Shown: positions 25,811-36,061 of the stretch, piece after piece
Numbering within the stretch: position 1 is the first letter of the stretch
How the letters are laid out: each line of letters starts with the position of its first letter
NCBI RefSeq assembly: GCF_000284375.1
Contig: NC_017249.1
Coordinates: forward strand, 1,240,001-1,304,000
Reading direction: 5' to 3'
Length of the DNA stretch: 64,000 nt
From: Bradyrhizobium japonicum USDA 6
Lineage (GTDB): Bacteria > Pseudomonadota > Alphaproteobacteria > Rhizobiales > Xanthobacteraceae
The notes under the pieces: model-generated
What the model saw: the letters and a program-made list of their open reading frames with translations, nothing else
The model's database searches: none
What the model was told of the DNA's origin: nothing
Program-made: the position numbers and the translations under genes

Positions 25811-26878
25811 CTACTCCGCCGCCTGCAACACTGGCCCGGCCTTCTTCGGCGCGATCCAGAACGTCTGCGGCCGTTCGAACAGGAAGCGGGCATTGAGCCG
25901 CAATGCGACGTACCAGATCGCGAGCGATCCGATCACGCCAACGATGGTGACGATCAACGACACCGTGCCGATGTCGGGAATGACGCCGGTGCGCAGCAGC
26001 AGCGTTCGTGTCGCTGCCATCGGCAGGAAGAAGGCGAGGTAGATCACGATGGAATGCTCGCCGCAGAAGCGGAAGAAGTTCAACCACTGTGCGCGCGCGA
26101 GCAGCGTGCCCATCGTGATGATGGCGCAGGCGCCGGCGAAGCCGAGCGCGAGCGAGACGATCTTCCATTCGCTGGCGCCGAGCGCGACGAGGCCCGCATT
26201 GAGCAGCGCCCAGGTCGCAAGCGCCGCCAGCGCGAGTGCGGGATGGTTGCGCGCGCGATCGGACAGCGCGAACACGTAAGGCGCGAACAGATATCCCGAA
26301 TAGAAATAGACGAAGCGCGCGCAGGATTCGTCGATCGCGGTCCAGCCGGTCGAGATGCGCGCCGTCTCCAGCGCGGCGGCGATGAGCCAGATCGCCAGCG
26401 GCGGGACTCGCCGTGTCAATTTCGTGACGACGAAGAAGATCGGCAGCAGGTAGATGAACCAGAGCGTGCCGAACGGTTCGACGAAGGATTCCAGATACAG
26501 CAGGCCCGCCTCGCGCCAGCTGGTTTCCGCCGCAAATGCCGGTGCCTTGAAGCCGAACTGGATTGTCACCCAGACGACATAGAAATAGGCGAAATGCACC
26601 ACCTTGCGGTCGAGATAGGTTCGCCAGTCCCGATCGATCACCAATGGCAGGAACAGGCCCGAAATCAGGAAGAAGTCCGGCATCCGGAACGGCTTTGCGA
26701 AGGCCACGGCGACATGCATGAAACCGGTCTGGCCGGCCGCGATCTCCACCCCCAGCACCGAGTGCATCATCACGACCATGACGATGCAGATACCCTTGGC
26801 ATAGTCGACCCAGTCGACGCGCGCGGCCGAGGGGGCCTTGGGAAGCCCGCTCGCGGCGATTGTGCCTGATAAAGCCAT
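25811..26878 (-). CDS. Acyltransferase 3 family membrane protein
   Basis: 355 residues with about ten membrane spans. The opening VDWVDYAKGICIVMVVMMHS carries the conserved histidine of the acyltransferase 3 family (residue about 39), and RMPDFFLISGLFLPL follows. These proteins move O-acetyl or succinyl groups to surface sugars or glucans on the inner membrane. The neighbouring divergent gene is UDP-glucose dehydrogenase, which suits a role in surface polysaccharide decoration, but the substrate is inferred only. Confidence 0.87.
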   Translation of the reverse strand: MALSGTIAASGLPKAPSAARVDWVDYAKGICIVMVVMMHSVLGVEIAAGQTGFMHVAVAFAKPFRMPDFFLISGLFLPLVIDRDWRTYLDRKVVHFAYFYVVWVTIQFGFKAPAFAAETSWREAGLLYLESFVEPFGTLWFIYLLPIFFVVTKLTRRVPPLAIWLIAAALETARISTGWTAIDESCARFVYFYSGYLFAPYVFALSDRARNHPALALAALATWALLNAGLVALGASEWKIVSLALGFAGACAIITMGTLLARAQWLNFFRFCGEHSIVIYLAFFLPMAATRTLLLRTGVIPDIGTVSLIVTIVGVIGSLAIWYVALRLNARFLFERPQTFWIAPKKAGPVLQAAE

Positions 26879-27070
26879 GGTGTCCCGTTTCGAGGCGCGG
26901 TCCGCCCGGCTCTGTGCGGGCGTGGTGCAGTGTGAAGCCTTGCGGTTTAAGGTTTCTTTACCGGTACAATTCGCGTGCCGGTTTTTGCATCCGGGCTGTT
27001 CTCTCCCCTCAGGAAAATGCTAAACCGATCGAGTTGGGGTTTCGTTAACCAAGCTGGAGCAGGGTTTTTC

Positions 27071-28387
27071 ATGCGAATCGCGATGATCGGAACGGGCTAT
27101 GTGGGACTGGTGTCCGGAGCCTGCTTTGCGGATTTCGGTCACGACGTCACCTGCGTCGACAAGGACGAGAAGAAGATCGCGGCGCTTCATCGCGGCGAGA
27201 TTCCGATCTACGAGCCCGGCCTCGACGAACTGGTCGCGACCAATGTGAAGGCCAAGCGGCTCGACTTCACCACCGATTTGTCGAAGCCGGTCGCGGACGC
27301 CGATGCCGTCTTCATCGCGGTCGGCACGCCCTCGCGTCGCGGCGACGGTCACGCTGATCTGTCCTATGTCTACGCCGCCGCGCGCGAGATCGCGCAGTCG
27401 CTGTCGGGCTTCACCGTCGTCGTGACCAAGTCCACCGTCCCGGTCGGCACCGGCGACGAGGTCGAGCGCATCATCCGCGAGACCAACCCCGCGGCCGACG
27501 TCGTCGTCGCCTCCAACCCCGAATTCCTGCGCGAGGGCGCCGCGATCCGCGACTTCAAGTATCCCGATCGCGTCGTCGTCGGCACCTCCGACGAGCGCGG
27601 CCGCAAGGTGATGGGCGACATCTATCGCCCGCTGTCGCTGAACCAGGCGCCGCTGATGTTCACGGCGCGCCGCACCGCCGAGATGATCAAATACGCCGCG
27701 AACGCGTTCCTCGCGACCAAGATCACCTTCATCAACGAGATCGCCGATCTCTCGGAAAAGGTCGGCGCCAACGTGCAGGAAGTCGCGCGCGGCATCGGCC
27801 TCGACAACCGCATCGGCACCAAGTTCCTGCATGCCGGTCCTGGCTTCGGCGGCTCCTGCTTCCCGAAGGACACCAAGGCGCTGATCAAGATCGCGCAGGA
27901 CTATGACGTGAGCTTGCGCATCGTCGAATCCGTGCTGGCCGTCAACGAGAACCGTAAGCGCGCGATGGCGCGCAAGGTCAGCCAGGCGCTCGGCGGCAGC
28001 TTGCGCGGCAAGACCATCGCCGTGCTCGGCCTCACCTTCAAGCCCGACACCGACGACATGCGTGATGCGCCGTCGATCCCGCTCGTCACCGGCCTGATCG
28101 ACATGGGCGCGACGGTCAAGGCCTTCGATCCCGTCGGCATGGAGCAGGCCAAGGGCGAGCTGCCGCACATCACCTATTGCGAGGACGCCTATTCCTGCGC
28201 GCAAGGCGCCGATGCGCTCGTCATCGTCACCGAATGGGTGCAGTTCCGCGCGCTCGATCTCCACAGGCTGAAGGCGGCCATGACCCAGCCCGTTGTGGTC
28301 GATCTCCGCAACATCTACCCGCCCGAAGAGATGCAAGCCGCCGGCTTCACCTACGAGAGCATCGGCCGTCCGCCGGTGCAGGGCTGA
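27071..28387 (+). CDS. UDP-glucose 6-dehydrogenase
   Basis: 438 residues from the ATG at 27071; an upstream in-frame ATG at 26975 is not needed. It oxidises UDP-glucose to UDP-glucuronate in two NAD+-dependent steps for capsular, exo- or lipopolysaccharide. The N-terminal NAD fold IGTGYVGLVSGACFADFG, the catalytic cysteine at residue 263 in FGGSCFPKDTK, and LGLTFKPDTDDMRDAPS near 330 are all present. It is also called ugd or rkpK in rhizobia. It is divergent from an acyltransferase 3 gene. Confidence 0.96.
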   Translation: MRIAMIGTGYVGLVSGACFADFGHDVTCVDKDEKKIAALHRGEIPIYEPGLDELVATNVKAKRLDFTTDLSKPVADADAVFIAVGTPSRRGDGHADLSYVYAAAREIAQSLSGFTVVVTKSTVPVGTGDEVERIIRETNPAADVVVASNPEFLREGAAIRDFKYPDRVVVGTSDERGRKVMGDIYRPLSLNQAPLMFTARRTAEMIKYAANAFLATKITFINEIADLSEKVGANVQEVARGIGLDNRIGTKFLHAGPGFGGSCFPKDTKALIKIAQDYDVSLRIVESVLAVNENRKRAMARKVSQALGGSLRGKTIAVLGLTFKPDTDDMRDAPSIPLVTGLIDMGATVKAFDPVGMEQAKGELPHITYCEDAYSCAQGADALVIVTEWVQFRALDLHRLKAAMTQPVVVDLRNIYPPEEMQAAGFTYESIGRPPVQG

Positions 28388-28401
28388 TAACCACGCATTG
28401 T

Positions 28402-28499
28402 TGTCATACCCCGCGAAGGCGGGGTATCCAGTATGCAGAGATCCTCGGAATGGCCGGGATCTGAGTTGACTGGATCGTCCGCCCTGCGCGGACGATGAC
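28402..28499. repeat. Palindromic intergenic repeat, GTCAT family
   Basis: GTCATACCCCGCGAAGGCGGGGTATCC left hairpin and GGATCGTCCGCCCTGCGCGGACGATGAC right hairpin (patterns only). It runs almost up to the hrpB start codon, so the hrpB leader is part of the repeat or transcription reads through it. Confidence 0.8.
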
Positions 28500-28511
28500 G
28501 GACCGAGACTT

Positions 28512-30989
28512 TTGCCCCGCAGCTTCGACACGCCCCTCCCGATCGATGCCGTGCTCGACGACCTCTCGCGCACGCTGGAGGCGCATAATTCGGCTGTGCT
28601 CGTGGCGCCGCCCGGCGCCGGCAAGACCACGCGCGTACCGCTGGCGCTGCTGGATGCGCCCTGGGCCGCCGGCAAGAGGATCATCGTGCTGGAGCCGCGG
28701 CGTATCGCTGCGCGGGCGAGTGCCGAGCGCATGGCCAAGTCGCTTCGCGAGCGGGCCGGCGAAACCGTCGGATACCGCGTCCGCTTCGGCTCGAAGATCT
28801 CGCGCACGACGCGCATCGAGGTGGTGACCGAGGGGATCTTCACCCGCCAGATCCTCGACGATCCCGAGCTTTCCGGCATCGCGGCCGTCCTGTTCGACGA
28901 ATTCCACGAGCGCTCGCTCGACGCCGACATGGGCCTCGCGCTGGCGCGCGACGCGCAAACCGGTCTGCGCGAGGATCTGCGCATCCTCGTGATGTCGGCA
29001 ACGCTCGACGGCGCCCGCGTGGCAAAGCTGCTCGGGGAAGCGCCCGTCGTCGAGAGCGAGGGCCGCGCCTTTCCGGTCGAGACGCGCTATCTCGGCCGCA
29101 AGGCGGATGCGCCGGTCGAGCGGCAGATGGCGGATGCGATCGCGTCCGCGCTGCGCGCCGACAGCGGTTCGGTGCTGGCGTTCCTGCCGGGCGCCGCAGA
29201 AATCCGCCGCACCCAGAATTTTCTCAGCGAGCGTGTCCAGGATGCCTCCATCGAGATCGTGCCGCTGTTCGGTGCGCTCGACGCCGCCGTGCAGGACCGC
29301 GCGATCGCGCCCGCGCCAAAGGGCACGCGCAAAGTGGTGCTGGCGACCTCGATCGCGGAGACCTCGCTTACCATCGAGGGCGTGCGCATCGTGGTCGATT
29401 CCGGCCTCGCCCGCGTGCCGCGCTACGAGCCCGACATCGGCCTGACGCGGCTCGAGACCGTGCGCGCTGCGCGTGCGGCGGTGGACCAGCGCCGCGGCCG
29501 CGCCGGCCGCACCGAGCCCGGCGTCTGCTACCGGCTCTGGGACGAGCCGCAGACGGCCTCGCTTGCGCCCTACACTCAGCCGGAGATCCTCAGTGCCGAC
29601 CTCTCCTCGCTGGTGCTAGACCTCGCGCAATGGGGCGTCGCCGATCCTTCGGCGCTGTCATTCCTCGATCCGCCGCCGCAGCCGGCCTGGAAAGAGGCGA
29701 AAAGCCTTCTCTCCGAGCTCAACGCGCTCGATGGCGACGGCCGCATCACCGCCGAAGGCAAAAGCCTGCGCGCGCTGGCGCTGCCGCCGCGGCTGGCGCG
29801 CATGATCGTGGATTCGCATCGCGTGGGCAGCGGTGAAGCCGCCGCCGAGATCGCGGCCATCATCACCGAGCGCGGGCTCGGCGGCGACAGCGTCGATCTC
29901 GAGTACCGGCGCGATCAGTTCCGCCGCGATCGCTCGCCGCGCGCCGCGAGCGCGCGCGATCTCGCGCGGCGCTGGGCTTCGCAGGTGGCGGCGTCGGAGA
30001 AGGCCGCAACCGGACAGGATGATCTCTCGACCGGCCTGATGCTCGCCTACGCCTTCCCGGACCGCGTCGCGCGCAATCGCGGCAACGGCACCTTCGTGCT
30101 CGCCAATGGTCGCGGCGCCGCGGTGGAACAGACCTCGTCGCTCGCCCGCGCGCCCTACATCGCGATCGGCGAGATGACGGGCACGGCGGCGAGCGGCCGC
30201 GTTCTGCTGGCAGCGCCGATCAGCGAGGACGACATCGAGCGGCATTTCGCCGAGCATATCGAGACAGTCGACGAGATCTCGTTCGACCGCGGCGCGATGG
30301 CGCTGCGCGCGCGGCGCAAGCGCGCGCTGCATGCGATCACGCTGTCTGAGGCAACACTCGCGGTGTCGCCTTCGGAGGAGACCGCGCGCATCTTCGCCGA
30401 TGGGCTGATTGCCGCGGGTCTCGACCGGCTGCCCTGGTCGAAAGCCGCAAAGCAGTGGCGCGACCGCGTGATGTTTCTGCGCAAGGCCGAGGGCGACAGC
30501 TGGCCCGATTTGTCGGACGACGGACTGATCGCGCGGCGCGACGACTGGCTGGTGCCGGCGCTCTACGACAAGATCGCGCTGAAAGACATCTCGGCCGGCG
30601 ATCTCTCCGACGCGCTGATGGCGCTGTTGCCCTGGGAGATGCGCGCAAGGCTCGATCGCGAGGCGCCGACGCATTTCGAAGCGCCGACCGGCAGCGTGCT
30701 CGCGATCGACTATGAGGCCGAGCAGGGGCCCACCATCGCGGTGCGGCTCCAGGAGTTGTTCGGGCTCAACACCCATCCGTCGATCGCCGCCGGCAAGGTG
30801 CCGCTGGTGCTGGAATTGCTGTCGCCGGCGCAGCGCCCGGTGCAGGTGACGCGCGATCTCCCCGGTTTCTGGCGCGGCAGTTACGCCGCCGTGCGCTCCG
30901 ACCTGCGCGGCCGCTACCCGCGCCATCCCTGGCCGGAGGATCCTGCGAGTGCGCTGCCGACCCGGCGGGTCAAGCCGCGCGGGACGTAA
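28512..30989 (+). CDS. hrpB: ATP-dependent helicase HrpB
   Basis: 825 residues from a TTG at 28512, which gives the expected HrpB opening (LPIDAVLDDL). It is a DEAH-box superfamily 2 helicase with Walker A APPGAGKTTRV (about 35-45), DEFHERSLDADMG, VMSATLD, TSIAETSLTIEGV and QRRGRAGRTEPG, followed by the HrpB-specific C-terminal region. Its cellular role in most bacteria is undefined, probably RNA-related. It is transcribed alone, starting within 12 bases of a palindromic repeat. Confidence 0.95.
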   Translation: MPRSFDTPLPIDAVLDDLSRTLEAHNSAVLVAPPGAGKTTRVPLALLDAPWAAGKRIIVLEPRRIAARASAERMAKSLRERAGETVGYRVRFGSKISRTTRIEVVTEGIFTRQILDDPELSGIAAVLFDEFHERSLDADMGLALARDAQTGLREDLRILVMSATLDGARVAKLLGEAPVVESEGRAFPVETRYLGRKADAPVERQMADAIASALRADSGSVLAFLPGAAEIRRTQNFLSERVQDASIEIVPLFGALDAAVQDRAIAPAPKGTRKVVLATSIAETSLTIEGVRIVVDSGLARVPRYEPDIGLTRLETVRAARAAVDQRRGRAGRTEPGVCYRLWDEPQTASLAPYTQPEILSADLSSLVLDLAQWGVADPSALSFLDPPPQPAWKEAKSLLSELNALDGDGRITAEGKSLRALALPPRLARMIVDSHRVGSGEAAAEIAAIITERGLGGDSVDLEYRRDQFRRDRSPRAASARDLARRWASQVAASEKAATGQDDLSTGLMLAYAFPDRVARNRGNGTFVLANGRGAAVEQTSSLARAPYIAIGEMTGTAASGRVLLAAPISEDDIERHFAEHIETVDEISFDRGAMALRARRKRALHAITLSEATLAVSPSEETARIFADGLIAAGLDRLPWSKAAKQWRDRVMFLRKAEGDSWPDLSDDGLIARRDDWLVPALYDKIALKDISAGDLSDALMALLPWEMRARLDREAPTHFEAPTGSVLAIDYEAEQGPTIAVRLQELFGLNTHPSIAAGKVPLVLELLSPAQRPVQVTRDLPGFWRGSYAAVRSDLRGRYPRHPWPEDPASALPTRRVKPRGT

Positions 30990-31118
30990 GAAGCCACGAA
31001 GCCGCATTAACCCTCCGCTCATCCTTTTCGTCAAAATAGCAGCGCTCTGACCGCAGCCTCGCTCGCGGCCCGGCGTGTCGCGTGGTGAAATCGAGCTTTC
31101 CGGCTCGGAAGTGGTGTG

Positions 31119-31631
31119 ATGCGTAACATAATGATCCTCGCGGCCATCATGATCGGCCTCGGCACGTTCATGGCGCAGATGGCGGACAGGATGAGTTCCG
31201 CCTCCGCGACGTCAGCGCCGCGCGCGACGATCGCGGTTGCTGCGACGGCGCCGGCCGGTGGGCGCAGCCTCGCCATCTCCCGCGATGGCCGCGGCCATTT
31301 TCAGGCCGAAGGCCGCATCGACGGCCAGCGGATCGGCTTCATGATCGACACCGGCGCCTCCGTGGTCGCGCTGAACGAGACCTCGGCTGCTCGCTTTGGC
31401 CTGCGTCCCTCGCGCGGCGAGTACAACGCCACCGTCTCGACCGCCAACGGCACCATCAAGGCGGCCCGCACGCGCATCGCCATGCTCGAGGTCGGCGGCC
31501 TCGTCGTGCGCGACGTTGACGCCATGGTGCTGCCGGACGAGGCGCTGTCGGAGAACCTGCTCGGCCTCTCCTTCCTGTCCCGCCTGAAGCGCTTCGAATA
31601 CGCCAACGGCCAGATGGTGCTGGAGCAGTAA
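31119..31631 (+). CDS. Membrane-anchored clan AA retropepsin-like aspartic protease (TIGR02281 type)
   Basis: 170 residues from the ATG at 31119. One N-terminal membrane segment (about 3-22), a short Ala-rich linker, then a single retropepsin-like domain with the catalytic IDTGASVVAL motif (about 75-84) and a later LLGLSFLSRL segment. As with other retropepsin-like proteins, it should act as a dimer, with the domain facing the periplasm. Substrates are unknown. It follows hrpB after 129 bases and is probably separately transcribed. Confidence 0.9.
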   Translation: MRNIMILAAIMIGLGTFMAQMADRMSSASATSAPRATIAVAATAPAGGRSLAISRDGRGHFQAEGRIDGQRIGFMIDTGASVVALNETSAARFGLRPSRGEYNATVSTANGTIKAARTRIAMLEVGGLVVRDVDAMVLPDEALSENLLGLSFLSRLKRFEYANGQMVLEQ

Positions 31632-31841
31632 GTTCGCGCCAAAGGCTCTCACCGCGCCCACGAACGGTCGTTCGCACGGATTTTTTCAGGACGGCATTGG
31701 CGGAAGTCTCGCGCCGGGCCGCGTTTTGCCGTTACCAAACTGCCGCAATTATAAGCCATAAGCTGCCATTCCCGCCTTCCGCTGCGGCCCGGCATTCGCT
31801 AAGGCTGCATCAATTCCCGCCATTTTCACGAGACCGTCTCA

Positions 31842-33341
31842 ATGTTCCCCAAGCCGAAATCCGTCTTGTTGCCCAACACCTATGCCTTCGAATCAGAGCC
31901 GATGGTGAAGGCCACGGGTTTTCGCGAATACGACGCGCGCTGGTTGTTCCAGAAGGAAATCAACCTGATGGGGATCCAGGCGCTCGGCATGGGGCTGGGC
32001 GCGCTGATTGCGGAGCTCGGCGTCAGGCAGGAGATCGTCACCGGCCATGATTTCCGCGGCTATTCGGCCTCGATCAAATATGCGCTGATTTCCGGCCTGA
32101 TGGCTGCGGGCTGCAAGGTGCACGACATCGGGCTCGCGGTGACGCCGATGGCCTATTTCGCGCAGTTCGACCTCGACGTGCCCTGCTGCGCGATGGTCAC
32201 GGCCTCGCACAACGACAATGGCTGGACCGGCGTGAAGATGGGCGCCAACCGCCCGCTGACCTTCGGCCCCGACGAGATGACGCGGCTGAAGGAGATCGTG
32301 CTCAACGCCGAATTCAAGAACAAGGCCGGCGGCTCCTACCAGTTCCACGAGAATTATCCGGCGCGCTACATCGCCGATCTCACCGGCCGTCCGAAGCTGA
32401 CCCGCAAGCTCAAGGTCGTCGCCGCCTGCGGCAACGGCACGGCCGGCGCGTTCGCGCCGCAGGTGCTGGAGGCGATCGGCTGCGAGGTGATCCCGCTCGA
32501 CACCGAGCTCGACCACACCTTCCCGAAATACAATCCGAACCCGGAAGACATGGAAATGCTGCACGCGATCCGCGACGCGGTGCTGCATCACAAGGCTGAT
32601 GTCGGTCTCGGCTTCGACGGTGACGGCGATCGCTGCGGTGTCGTCGACAACACCGGCGAGGAAATCTTCGCCGACAAGGTCGGCGTGATGCTCGCCCGCG
32701 ACATGTCGGCGATCCACAAGGACGCGCATTTCATCGTCGACGTGAAGTCGACCGGCCTGTTCGTCACCGATCCCGTGCTGCAGAAGCAGGGCGCCAAGGT
32801 CGCCTATTGGAAGACCGGCCATTCCTACATGAAGCGCCGCACCCACGAGACGGGTGCGCTCGCGGGCTTCGAGAAGTCTGGCCACTTCTTCTTCAACAAG
32901 CCGTATGGACGCGGCTATGACGACGGCCTGGTGTCGGCGATCGCGATCTGCGACATGCTCGACCGCGCGCCGGGCAAGTCGATGGCCGACCTGAAGAACG
33001 CGCTGCCGAAAACCTGGTCGTCGCCGACCATGTCGCCGCATTGCGCCGACGAGACCAAGTACGGCGTCATCGACCAGGTGGTGAAGCATTTTGAAGGCTT
33101 GCAGGCCAAGGGCGCCAAGATCGGCGGCCAGGCGATCCGCGATCTCGTCACCGTCAACGGCGTACGCGTCACGGTCGAGGACGGCAGCTGGGGCCTGGTG
33201 CGCGCGTCCTCCAACAAGCCCGAGCTCGTCGTCGTGGTCGAGAGCCCGGTCTCCGAGCGGCGCATGCACGACATGTTCGAGATGGTGAACAGCGTGCTCC
33301 GTACGCATCCCGAAGTCGGCGCGTACAATCAGACGATTTGA
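31842..33341 (+). CDS. Phosphomannomutase/phosphoglucomutase
   Basis: 499 residues of the alpha-D-phosphohexomutase superfamily. It interconverts hexose 1- and 6-phosphates to feed nucleotide sugars for surface polysaccharides. The phosphoserine loop TASHNDNGWTGVK has Ser122, the metal loop GFDGDGDRCG is at about 258-267, and the sugar loop GEKSGH-like segment reads AGFEKSGHFFF. Whether it prefers mannose or glucose cannot be told; names used in rhizobia are pmm, pgm, manB or exoC. It lies near the UDP-glucose dehydrogenase gene, consistent with one polysaccharide pathway. Confidence 0.94.
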   Translation: MFPKPKSVLLPNTYAFESEPMVKATGFREYDARWLFQKEINLMGIQALGMGLGALIAELGVRQEIVTGHDFRGYSASIKYALISGLMAAGCKVHDIGLAVTPMAYFAQFDLDVPCCAMVTASHNDNGWTGVKMGANRPLTFGPDEMTRLKEIVLNAEFKNKAGGSYQFHENYPARYIADLTGRPKLTRKLKVVAACGNGTAGAFAPQVLEAIGCEVIPLDTELDHTFPKYNPNPEDMEMLHAIRDAVLHHKADVGLGFDGDGDRCGVVDNTGEEIFADKVGVMLARDMSAIHKDAHFIVDVKSTGLFVTDPVLQKQGAKVAYWKTGHSYMKRRTHETGALAGFEKSGHFFFNKPYGRGYDDGLVSAIAICDMLDRAPGKSMADLKNALPKTWSSPTMSPHCADETKYGVIDQVVKHFEGLQAKGAKIGGQAIRDLVTVNGVRVTVEDGSWGLVRASSNKPELVVVVESPVSERRMHDMFEMVNSVLRTHPEVGAYNQTI

Positions 33342-33381
33342 GCGGGGTCCGGAGCGCTCGCGCTTGCCGCATCCACCGCTG

Positions 33382-33481
33382 GATCACCCGCGAAAGCGGG
33401 TGATCCAGTGCGCTGCGGCCTCTCGATTCAATCACTGGCGTCACGGAGTACCGGATCGCCCGGTCAAGCCGGGCGATGCCC
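33382..33481. repeat. Palindromic intergenic repeat, GTCAT family (left end diverged)
   Basis: GGATCACCCGCGAAAGCGGGTGATCC left hairpin and GATCGCCCGGTCAAGCCGGGCGATG right hairpin around a CGATTCAATCACTGGCG spacer. It separates the convergent phosphohexomutase and chemoreceptor genes. Confidence 0.75.
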
Positions 33482-33497
33482 GCGTTCGGGCCGCGCC

Positions 33498-34967
33498 TCA
33501 CGCCGTTCGCAGCGAGCCCAGGAAACCGTCGACCTCGGCCTTCAACCGCTCGGACTGCGATGACAATCCGGCGGCCGCCTGGTGCATCTTCGAGGCGGCG
33601 GCGCCAGCCTGCTCGGATGCCTTGCTCACGCTCGCGATGTTGTTGTTCACCTCGCGCGTGCCGGTGGCGGCCTGTTGCAGGCTGCCGGCGATCTCGCGCG
33701 TGGCGAGGCCCTGCTGATCGACGGCAGTCGAGATCTGGCCGGAGATCTCGTCGATCTCGGCGATCGTAGCCCCAATCGCCTGGATGGCGTTGACGGCATC
33801 GCCGGTCGCGCTCTGGATGCTCTGGACCTGCGCCGAGATCTCCTCGGTGGCTTTCGCGGTCTGGTTCGCCAGCGCCTTCACTTCGCTTGCGACCACCGCG
33901 AACCCCTTGCCGTGCTCACCGGCGCGGGCCGCCTCGATGGTGGCGTTCAGCGCGAGCAAATTGGTCTGGCTCGCGATGCTCTGGATAAGGGTGACGACCT
34001 CGCCGATCTTCTGCGTGCCGCTGGCAAGGCCTTCGACCACCTGATTGGTGCGGCGGGCCTCGTCCGCGGCCCTGGCCGCGATGTTTGCGGAGCGTGCGAC
34101 CTGCTGCGTGATGCTGCTGACCGACGCGGTGAGCTCCTCGGTCGCGGCGGCGACGGTCTCGACATTGCTCGAGGCCTGGTTCGACGCTGCGGCCGCTGCA
34201 CTGGTCCGGCGCGCGGTGTCGGCGCTGTTGCTGCTCATCGCGGACGACAGATGCTGCACCTCGCCGGCGGCGATCGCAACGGCCTCGACGATGCCGCCGA
34301 TGCTGCGCTCGAAATTGTCGGCCAACCGCTGCTTGGCGGCTTCGCGATCCTGCTTGGCGCGCTGCTCGACCTCGCTGCGCTCGCGGTTGGCGCGCGCTTC
34401 CGCCGCCATCGCAGCCTGTGCTTCCGCGGTCTTCACGGCGGTGGTCTCGAACAGCTCCTGGAGCTTGTGCGCCAGCGCGATCAGCACGCCGGCCTCGATC
34501 AGCAGGATCGCCGCATGCAGCACGACGCGGCCGAAATCGGAGCCGCCGGGATAGATCGCAGCGGGCAGCACGAAGTTCAGTGCGATGTGATGCAGCGCCA
34601 CCGCGACCGTCGCCGCGGCGATCGCGCGATAGTCGCAATAGGCGACGATGCACGCCAGCGCGGCGAAGAAATACATGTGCATGTCGATCTGCCAGGGATT
34701 CCCCTCGAACTGCCAGGTGAACATCGATACGCCGCTCATCAGGGCGACGGAGAACACGAGGCGGGTGGAGAGGCCGTTGCCCGACATGCGCCAGGACAGG
34801 GTCGCGGCGAGCGCGAAGATCGTCATGAATATCGCGGGGATCAGCCATGCCTTGCCCAGTGCGAGCCCGATCGTCACGCTGATCGGCACATGCAGCCAGA
34901 GCACCGCGACGAGGATCCTGCTGGTGGTTTGGCGCAGCGATTCGAGTCCGTCGTTCTCGACCATCAT
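33498..34967 (-). CDS. Methyl-accepting chemotaxis protein with multi-span membrane sensor
   Basis: 489 residues from the ATG at 34967, chosen for a GGGGAAG ribosome site; a TTG at 34994 would add nine. About six hydrophobic spans (residues about 10-160), including [11 protein letters not shown] and [13 protein letters not shown] segments rich in histidine, replace the usual periplasmic sensor. A coiled linker (about 165-215) and the signalling domain follow. The hairpin tip contains [18 protein letters not shown] and [12 protein letters not shown]. It would signal to CheA/CheW. A small membrane protein gene ends 16 bases upstream. Confidence 0.93.
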   Translation of the reverse strand: MMVENDGLESLRQTTSRILVAVLWLHVPISVTIGLALGKAWLIPAIFMTIFALAATLSWRMSGNGLSTRLVFSVALMSGVSMFTWQFEGNPWQIDMHMYFFAALACIVAYCDYRAIAAATVAVALHHIALNFVLPAAIYPGGSDFGRVVLHAAILLIEAGVLIALAHKLQELFETTAVKTAEAQAAMAAEARANRERSEVEQRAKQDREAAKQRLADNFERSIGGIVEAVAIAAGEVQHLSSAMSSNSADTARRTSAAAAASNQASSNVETVAAATEELTASVSSITQQVARSANIAARAADEARRTNQVVEGLASGTQKIGEVVTLIQSIASQTNLLALNATIEAARAGEHGKGFAVVASEVKALANQTAKATEEISAQVQSIQSATGDAVNAIQAIGATIAEIDEISGQISTAVDQQGLATREIAGSLQQAATGTREVNNNIASVSKASEQAGAAASKMHQAAAGLSSQSERLKAEVDGFLGSLRTA

Positions 34968-34983
34968 TTCGTCTTCCCCGGAA

Positions 34984-35316
34984 CTATTTGCCAATGCATG
35001 CTGACACCGCTTGCGCGTCCATCACGAACCAGGCGCCGGCCTCATGCAGACGCGTCAGTCCGTCATGGTCATCCGGGCGGACGACGAGAAGGGTGGGAAG
35101 GGCGGTTGCCCCGACGATCGCCGCTTGCGCCGATCCCGCACCCTGAAACACCTGCTGCGTGCTCCACCAGGGCGGAAACACAACTGCGACGACTGTCGCG
35201 CCCGGACGAACCTGTAAGGTGAGGATTGCGAGCGCGATCCAGCCTGCGACCAGCAAAGCCGCCGCATTCGCCCAGGCAGGCCACCGCCGGGACGGAATCG
35301 TCGTTGTCCCCTCCAT
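34984..35316 (-). CDS. Small membrane-anchored protein upstream of the chemoreceptor
   Basis: 110 residues, family not recognised. One membrane span (about 14-34) is followed by a probably periplasmic domain with [17 protein letters not shown], a predicted sheet, and a tail ending VSACIGK. The ATG at 35316 has no strong ribosome site. It ends 16 bases before the chemoreceptor start on the same strand, so the two are probably co-expressed and may share a signal. Confidence 0.65.
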   Translation of the reverse strand: MEGTTTIPSRRWPAWANAAALLVAGWIALAILTLQVRPGATVVAVVFPPWWSTQQVFQGAGSAQAAIVGATALPTLLVVRPDDHDGLTRLHEAGAWFVMDAQAVSACIGK

Positions 35317-35345
35317 GCCACGATCGTAGGTGAACGGAGCTAATT

Positions 35346-35369
35346 CTCGGTAAATGCTTCCTTACCGAG
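35346..35369. promoter_or_regulatory. 8-bp perfect inverted repeat upstream of the chemoreceptor unit
   Basis: CTCGGTAA, spacer ATGCTTCC, TTACCGAG. It lies 30-53 bases upstream of the small membrane protein start, where an operator is expected. It could instead be a weak hairpin after the Lrp gene, which reads away from it. Confidence 0.4.
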
Positions 35370-35454
35370 GTACCGAAATCGAGCAAGGGGCCGCACGGAG
35401 ATCAGCGGTGATCTGCCAATCTCAATTCAAGTGATGTGGGTTGAGGGGCGGCTG

Positions 35455-35964
35455 TCAGGCCGCCACCACCGCCGGGATCGGCAGCGCGGTGACCGACTTG
35501 ATCTTCTCCATCGCGAAGCGCGAGGTGACGTTCTTCAGCGGCACGGCGCTGATCAGCTTCTTGTAGAACACGTCATAGGCCTGCATGTCGGCGACCACGA
35601 CGCGCAGCATGTAGTCGACGTCGCCGGCCATGCGGTAAAACTCCATCACCTCGGGCATGGCGCTCACGGCCTCGGCGAACTTCTTCAGCCAGGCGTCGGA
35701 ATGGTCGGCGCTCTCGACTGACACGAACACGGAGATGCCGAGCCCGATCTTGTTCTGGTCGACCAGGGCGACCCGCTTCAGGATCACGCCGTCGGCCTCG
35801 AGTCGCTGGATGCGCTTCCAGCAGGGGGTCGAGGACAGCCCGACGCGGTCGCCGATCTCGGCGACGGACAGGGAGGCATCCTCCTGGAGCACCATCAGGA
35901 TCTTGCGGTCGATGGCATCGAGCCGGCGGCTGGTCTCGGGGAGCTGGACGGCGAGGTCAGTCAT
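35455..35964 (-). CDS. Lrp/AsnC family transcriptional regulator
   Basis: 169 residues from the ATG at 35964; the frame open to 36126 runs into the PfkB 3' region. An N-terminal winged helix-turn-helix (LDAIDRKILMVLQEDASLS and GLSSTPCWKRIQRLE) is followed by the RAM ligand-binding domain (about 80-155) with GDVDYMLRVV. Such proteins respond to amino acids as octamers. The short AT-richer stretch 35965-36061 upstream probably holds its promoter. Confidence 0.92.
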   Translation of the reverse strand: MTDLAVQLPETSRRLDAIDRKILMVLQEDASLSVAEIGDRVGLSSTPCWKRIQRLEADGVILKRVALVDQNKIGLGISVFVSVESADHSDAWLKKFAEAVSAMPEVMEFYRMAGDVDYMLRVVVADMQAYDVFYKKLISAVPLKNVTSRFAMEKIKSVTALPIPAVVAA

Positions 35965-36061
35965 TTGAAGAACTTTGTTCCATTTAAAGGGCTGATTTCC
36001 CTGATATAGAGAAAATCTTTCCACGGCAAGCCCATAATCTCGGCGTAGCAGTGGAACCGCT

